A stretch of 18,541 nucleotides of DNA, from NCBI GenBank assembly GCA_048569615.1, contig JBLIRK010000046.1, positions 1 to 18,541 on the forward strand, written 5' to 3'. Origin of the DNA: JAYEPK01 sp048569615. GTDB taxonomy: Archaea > Thermoplasmatota > Penumbrarchaeia > Penumbrarchaeales > Penumbrarchaeaceae. This document shows, piece after piece, positions 15,950 through 18,541 of this stretch. The position numbers were made by a program, and so were the translations under genes. How positions within the stretch are numbered: the stretch's first letter is position 1; each line of letters opens with the position of its first letter. The notes beneath the pieces were generated by a model, which saw nothing but the letters and a program-made list of their open reading frames with translations, was not told the DNA's origin and ran no database searches.

Positions 15950-16708
15950 TCAGGACTCTCCATTGATCGCCCTATCAATTATGGCCATGCATGCACCATG
16001 GTCGGGAACGGAACCAAGAAGCTGTTTGAGTTCCAGTTCCCACCTCCTATCAAGTTCCGATGCCCTTCTTACTATTGTCTCTTCATCAAGTGCTATTCCG
16101 TAGTGGTCCAGTTTCCTGCTCACCAATCCCTTGTCGATAACGAGGCCCCTTTCCAACAACCTGCATGCGTCGAATAGGTCCCTTGGTCTTCTTCTAGTCA
16201 TTAGAGCTCTTATCTTCTCGGCAAGTATCTCCGATGGGTCCATTGTGATCAGTAGATAGGGAGACACATCAGGGTATGGTGGTGAATACTCCCTGACATC
16301 CGGTTTCAAGACAACGTTTTCCCTCGTGCTAATATCAAACGATATTGCGCATATCCCTTTTCTTGATCGGAACAAAGGTCCTTCGATCATGAGCCTGAAA
16401 CCGGAGGAATCCTCACCTTCCCTGATCTTGTCCGGTGAGCAGAGGAAGTTGTATCTGGAAATGGAATCAACCGTGTCCTTCATGATCCGCTCAATATCGA
16501 TCGCGTTTTCCGCTGTGAAATCAAGGTCTTCGCTGAAACGGTCGGTGTATCCCATCTTTTGCAGGGCCGTGCCTCCCTTGAAGACAAGGCTTGGCGCAGA
16601 ATTCCTGGACAGTGATGACAGGGCTATATGCTGGAAATAATCCTTCTCCACTTGACCAAGTGAAAATCCGGTTGCCCCGATGAACCTTGCCAGCTCGTTC
16701 CTGTTCAT
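15950..16708 (-). CDS. abiEii: AbiEii-type nucleotidyltransferase toxin
   Basis: A 252-residue protein of the AbiEii/MenT-like minimal nucleotidyltransferase family, the toxin of type IV-class AbiE systems. Motif I is GGTALQK (45-51) with SEDLDF (59-64), whose two aspartates are the metal ligands. A further acidic position lies in SFDIS (D125). The C-terminal motif AEKIRAL (163-169) plus RRRPRDLFD (172-180) carries the conserved Lys and the RDxxD block. All key residues are present, so the enzyme should be active. Characterised members transfer nucleotides, in some cases CMP or other NMPs to tRNA 3' ends, and arrest growth; that activity is inferred here. Its start overlaps the antitoxin stop by 4 bases (16705-16708), the usual coupled order with the antitoxin first. 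Confidence 0.9.
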   Translation of the reverse strand: MNRNELARFIGATGFSLGQVEKDYFQHIALSSLSRNSAPSLVFKGGTALQKMGYTDRFSEDLDFTAENAIDIERIMKDTVDSISRYNFLCSPDKIREGEDSSGFRLMIEGPLFRSRKGICAISFDISTRENVVLKPDVREYSPPYPDVSPYLLITMDPSEILAEKIRALMTRRRPRDLFDACRLLERGLVIDKGLVSRKLDHYGIALDEETIVRRASELDRRWELELKQLLGSVPDHGACMAIIDRAINGES

Positions 16709-17430
16709 ATTTCCACTCCGTTATCCATGATATGCCATTTCCTGCAATGTATTCCCCTTCTCTCTCCCATGGGGTCCAGACGCACATATGATGAGGATAG
16801 GTCCCCGAAGTCGTCCGGTTTCACGGCGTATCCCCTCTTATCCATCAGATAGCCCAACCTCTTCTTCAGGCTCTGTTTGTTGATCTTCTTTGAATATTCA
16901 ATAAGTTTACTCCGGTCCATCTCACTGCTCAGGGCATATGTTGTTTCCTCTAGTGGGGTATGCCCGGTATAGAGCAGGCAATCAACAATGGTTTTTTCCG
17001 GATCGGCGATAAATGATGCATGCTCTCCGATGTATTCCTTTCTGTAACCGAACAATCTGCTGGGATCCGTCTTTATGAAATCCAATGAAAAACGCCCATC
17101 CGCATGTGCCAATTCTACGGTTTCGGACCTCTTTGTGTTGATTATCTCGATGATCCTCGGGGATTGGGTTGTTAGTCCATGATATCTTAGAGCGGACCAT
17201 AGGGAGATATATGATGGTCCTTCGATGAACGAGGATATGCAAAGAGGATCCGTATCCGGCAGCGAGTACAATCCGCCTATCACCCTGGCTAGGACGCCCT
17301 TCTTAACAAGCCTGCTCAGTTTGACGACCGTTCCGTTGTAATCCGTATTTAATATGGCCATTAAATGGTCAATTGTGAAGACCGGAAGCTCCAGTTTCGA
17401 GAGCGCCCGTTGGATTTCAAGATCGTTCAT
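16705..17430 (-). CDS. abiEi: AbiEi-type antitoxin / transcriptional regulator
   Basis: A 241-residue partner of the AbiEii toxin. Residues about 5-57 form a winged helix-turn-helix (TVVKLSRLVKKGVLARVIGGLYSL). The following domain has the family marks GPSYISLWSALRYHGLTTQ (71-89) and ADPEKTIVDCL (142-152). In known systems AbiEi neutralises the toxin and represses the operon by binding inverted repeats at its promoter. An in-frame TTG at 17436 exists, but ATG 17430 is favoured because the TATA box is placed exactly for a leaderless ATG. It is the first gene of a two-gene operon with overlapping toxin. Its base composition looks somewhat more AT-rich than the surface-protein genes, which would fit mobile acquisition; I have not calculated this. 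Confidence 0.85.
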   Translation of the reverse strand: MNDLEIQRALSKLELPVFTIDHLMAILNTDYNGTVVKLSRLVKKGVLARVIGGLYSLPDTDPLCISSFIEGPSYISLWSALRYHGLTTQSPRIIEIINTKRSETVELAHADGRFSLDFIKTDPSRLFGYRKEYIGEHASFIADPEKTIVDCLLYTGHTPLEETTYALSSEMDRSKLIEYSKKINKQSLKKRLGYLMDKRGYAVKPDDFGDLSSSYVRLDPMGERRGIHCRKWHIMDNGVEI

Positions 17431-17450
17431 GATCAATAATGCAATGGTTG

Positions 17451-17458
17451 ATATTTAT
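17451..17458 (-). promoter_or_regulatory. TATA box of the AbiE operon
   Basis: On the minus strand this reads ATAAATAT, centred about 25 bases upstream of ATG 17430. That is the spacing for transcription starting at the start codon itself. No convincing ribosome binding site precedes the ATG. Two GATC palindromes (17421-17424, 17431-17434) flank the start and could be part of an operator, which is speculative. Confidence 0.55.
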
Positions 17459-17490
17459 GCTTTTTGTTTTAAAAATATTACACATTCGTT

Positions 17491-17548
17491 AATAAAATAG
17501 AAAAGAAATACATAACAATCTTCAAAATGTACGAGATGGGTTACATCT
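17491..17548 (-). terminator. terminator of the amrS gene
   Basis: Just downstream of the amrS stop, a small hairpin (17534-17548, AGATG, loop of 5, CATCT) is followed on the minus strand by a U-rich tract (17491-17510, pattern TATTTCTTTTCTATTTTATT). This is a plausible archaeal transcription end before the AbiE promoter. Confidence 0.5.
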
Positions 17549-17567
17549 GATCAGGAATGTTTATTAC

Positions 17568-18541
17568 TTACTCGAAGCGGCCGGATATCTCTGTTCTGCA
17601 CTCCGGACATCTGTTTCCTTCCATATTGTTGGCCACTATCTCGAAGATGTACCTCTTTATCAGAACCTTCCCGCAGCCGGGGCAGTATGTGTCCTCCCAT
17701 TTATGACCGGGGACATTTCCCAGATAGACAAAGTCAAGCCCCTCTTCCTTTCCTATCTCATGTGCTCTTTCCAGGGTGCTTAGAGGGGTGGAAGGAAGGT
17801 GGGAGAGATCGAGGTGCGGGTGGAAACGGGTAACGTGCCAGGGAGTTTCCTTCCCAAGGGAATCCCTCATCCAGCCGGCAATGCCTTTCAGGAGCCTCGG
17901 GTCATCGTTGAGGGTCGGGATGATGTTGGTGATGATCTCGACATGGATGCCGTATTTATTTTTCGCTTTCTCCACTACGTCGAGAATACCTTCCCATTTG
18001 CCGATATTTGCTATCTTTCCGTAGCTCTCCTTTGAGAATCCCTTGATATCAACCCTGGAAGCGTCCAGATACGGAGCGATGAGGTCAAGGGAATCCTCCG
18101 TGAAGAAACCGTTGGTCACATTCGTTGTTAGAAGCCCCTTCTCCTTTGCGAGCTTCGCGGCATCGAGGGTGTACTCGAGCCATAACGTGGGCTCGTTGTA
18201 GGTCCACGAGATTCCCCTGCATCCCTTTTTCAGAGCAATTTCAACGACCTCTTCCGGAGAGATGAATTTCCCCTTCCCCTTCGGGGAAGCGTGGGAGATG
18301 TCCCAGTTCTGGCACCCGGGGCACTTGAAGTTGCATCCGTAGGAACCCAGGGAGAGCCATTTACTGCCGGGATGGAAATGGTAGAAAGGCTTCTTCTCCA
18401 CGGGGGAGACCATCATCACGGATACGAGGCCGTAGATATTCGAATACAGGCTCCCGGAACGGTTGATCCTCGTTCCGCAGAATCCCGTGCTCCCCTCGGA
18501 GATGAAGCATCCTCTTTGGCAGATAAGACATCTCGCCTCGT
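17568..18541 (-). CDS. amrS: AmmeMemoRadiSam system radical SAM protein AmrS (5' end beyond window)
   Basis: At least 324 codons, running off the right edge. The frame is open upstream of the in-frame GTG at 18419 and encodes CLICQRGC and GFCGTR, the conserved N-terminal cysteine motifs of AmrS, so 18419 is not the true start. Next come the family signatures VSPVEKKPFYHFHPGSKWLSLG, spanning an internal GTG/ATG/ATG cluster, and the 4Fe-4S motif CNFKCPGC. These are followed by QNWDISH and SWTYNEPTLW, and by HVTRFHPH. The C-terminus adds a zinc-ribbon-like pair, CPGC and CPEC, common in archaeal members. AmrS occurs with AMMECR1 and Memo proteins in a conserved trio of unknown biochemical function, probably a radical-based modification. 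AMMECR1 and Memo are not seen here and would have to lie to the right. It is separated from the AbiE operon by its own terminator. Confidence 0.92.
   Translation of the reverse strand, partial: EARCLICQRGCFISEGSTGFCGTRINRSGSLYSNIYGLVSVMMVSPVEKKPFYHFHPGSKWLSLGSYGCNFKCPGCQNWDISHASPKGKGKFISPEEVVEIALKKGCRGISWTYNEPTLWLEYTLDAAKLAKEKGLLTTNVTNGFFTEDSLDLIAPYLDASRVDIKGFSKESYGKIANIGKWEGILDVVEKAKNKYGIHVEIITNIIPTLNDDPRLLKGIAGWMRDSLGKETPWHVTRFHPHLDLSHLPSTPLSTLERAHEIGKEEGLDFVYLGNVPGHKWEDTYCPGCGKVLIKRYIFEIVANNMEGNRCPECRTEISGRFE

Noticed and set aside
18419..18419. Start of amrS at the internal GTG
   Set aside because: Conserved cysteine motifs of the family are encoded upstream in the same frame up to the window edge.

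Overview
The window looks like a chromosomal segment of a euryarchaeon, most likely of the Thermoplasmatota (a Methanomassiliicoccales- or marine benthic group D-like lineage). The reasons are archaeal TATA-type promoters sitting about 25 nt upstream of start codons, some of them nearly leaderless, together with Shine-Dalgarno sites of the GGAGGTGAT type. There is also an archaeal-style AmrS protein, and several very large secreted proteins that end in one transmembrane helix and a short cytoplasmic tail. No marker gene is present, so the phylum is an inference from gene content.

Layout. The first ~100 bases hold an unassigned gene end or a junction. Bases 103-8243 (+) carry two giant, translationally coupled surface proteins, each with seven SBBP-type propeller repeats followed by FnIII or Ig-like domains and a C-terminal membrane anchor. 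The first has no signal peptide or N-terminal domain and looks 5'-truncated. A hairpin with an A/T-rich flank separates them from two minus-strand genes: a 54-residue CxxC-x17-CxxC zinc protein, and upstream of it a B12-binding radical SAM protein with the DUF4070-type layout. Next comes a large minus-strand FG-GAP protein (seven-bladed integrin-like propeller, FnIII, thrombospondin-3 calcium repeats, coiled-coil stalk, TM).

Divergent from the FG-GAP gene are a membrane-anchored extracytoplasmic thioredoxin (CPVC), a secreted beta-helix plus propeller protein, and a small DUF2892-type membrane protein. Convergent to these is an AbiEi/AbiEii-type toxin-antitoxin operon with its own apparently leaderless promoter. 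Upstream of it, running off the right edge, is amrS, the radical SAM member of the AmmeMemoRadiSam group.

How it fits together. Most of the coding capacity is cell-surface protein, and all three anchored giants use exactly seven propeller repeats followed by Ig/FnIII modules, TM and cytoplasmic tail, an integrin-alpha-like plan. The extracytoplasmic thioredoxin may serve the same compartment. The least expected points are the precise loss of the N-terminal part of the first SBBP protein, possible frameshifts at the 3' ends of the thioredoxin and FG-GAP genes, and an unexplained pair of hairpins at 10271-10335. I did not find a clear-cut new multi-gene defence or biosynthetic system.
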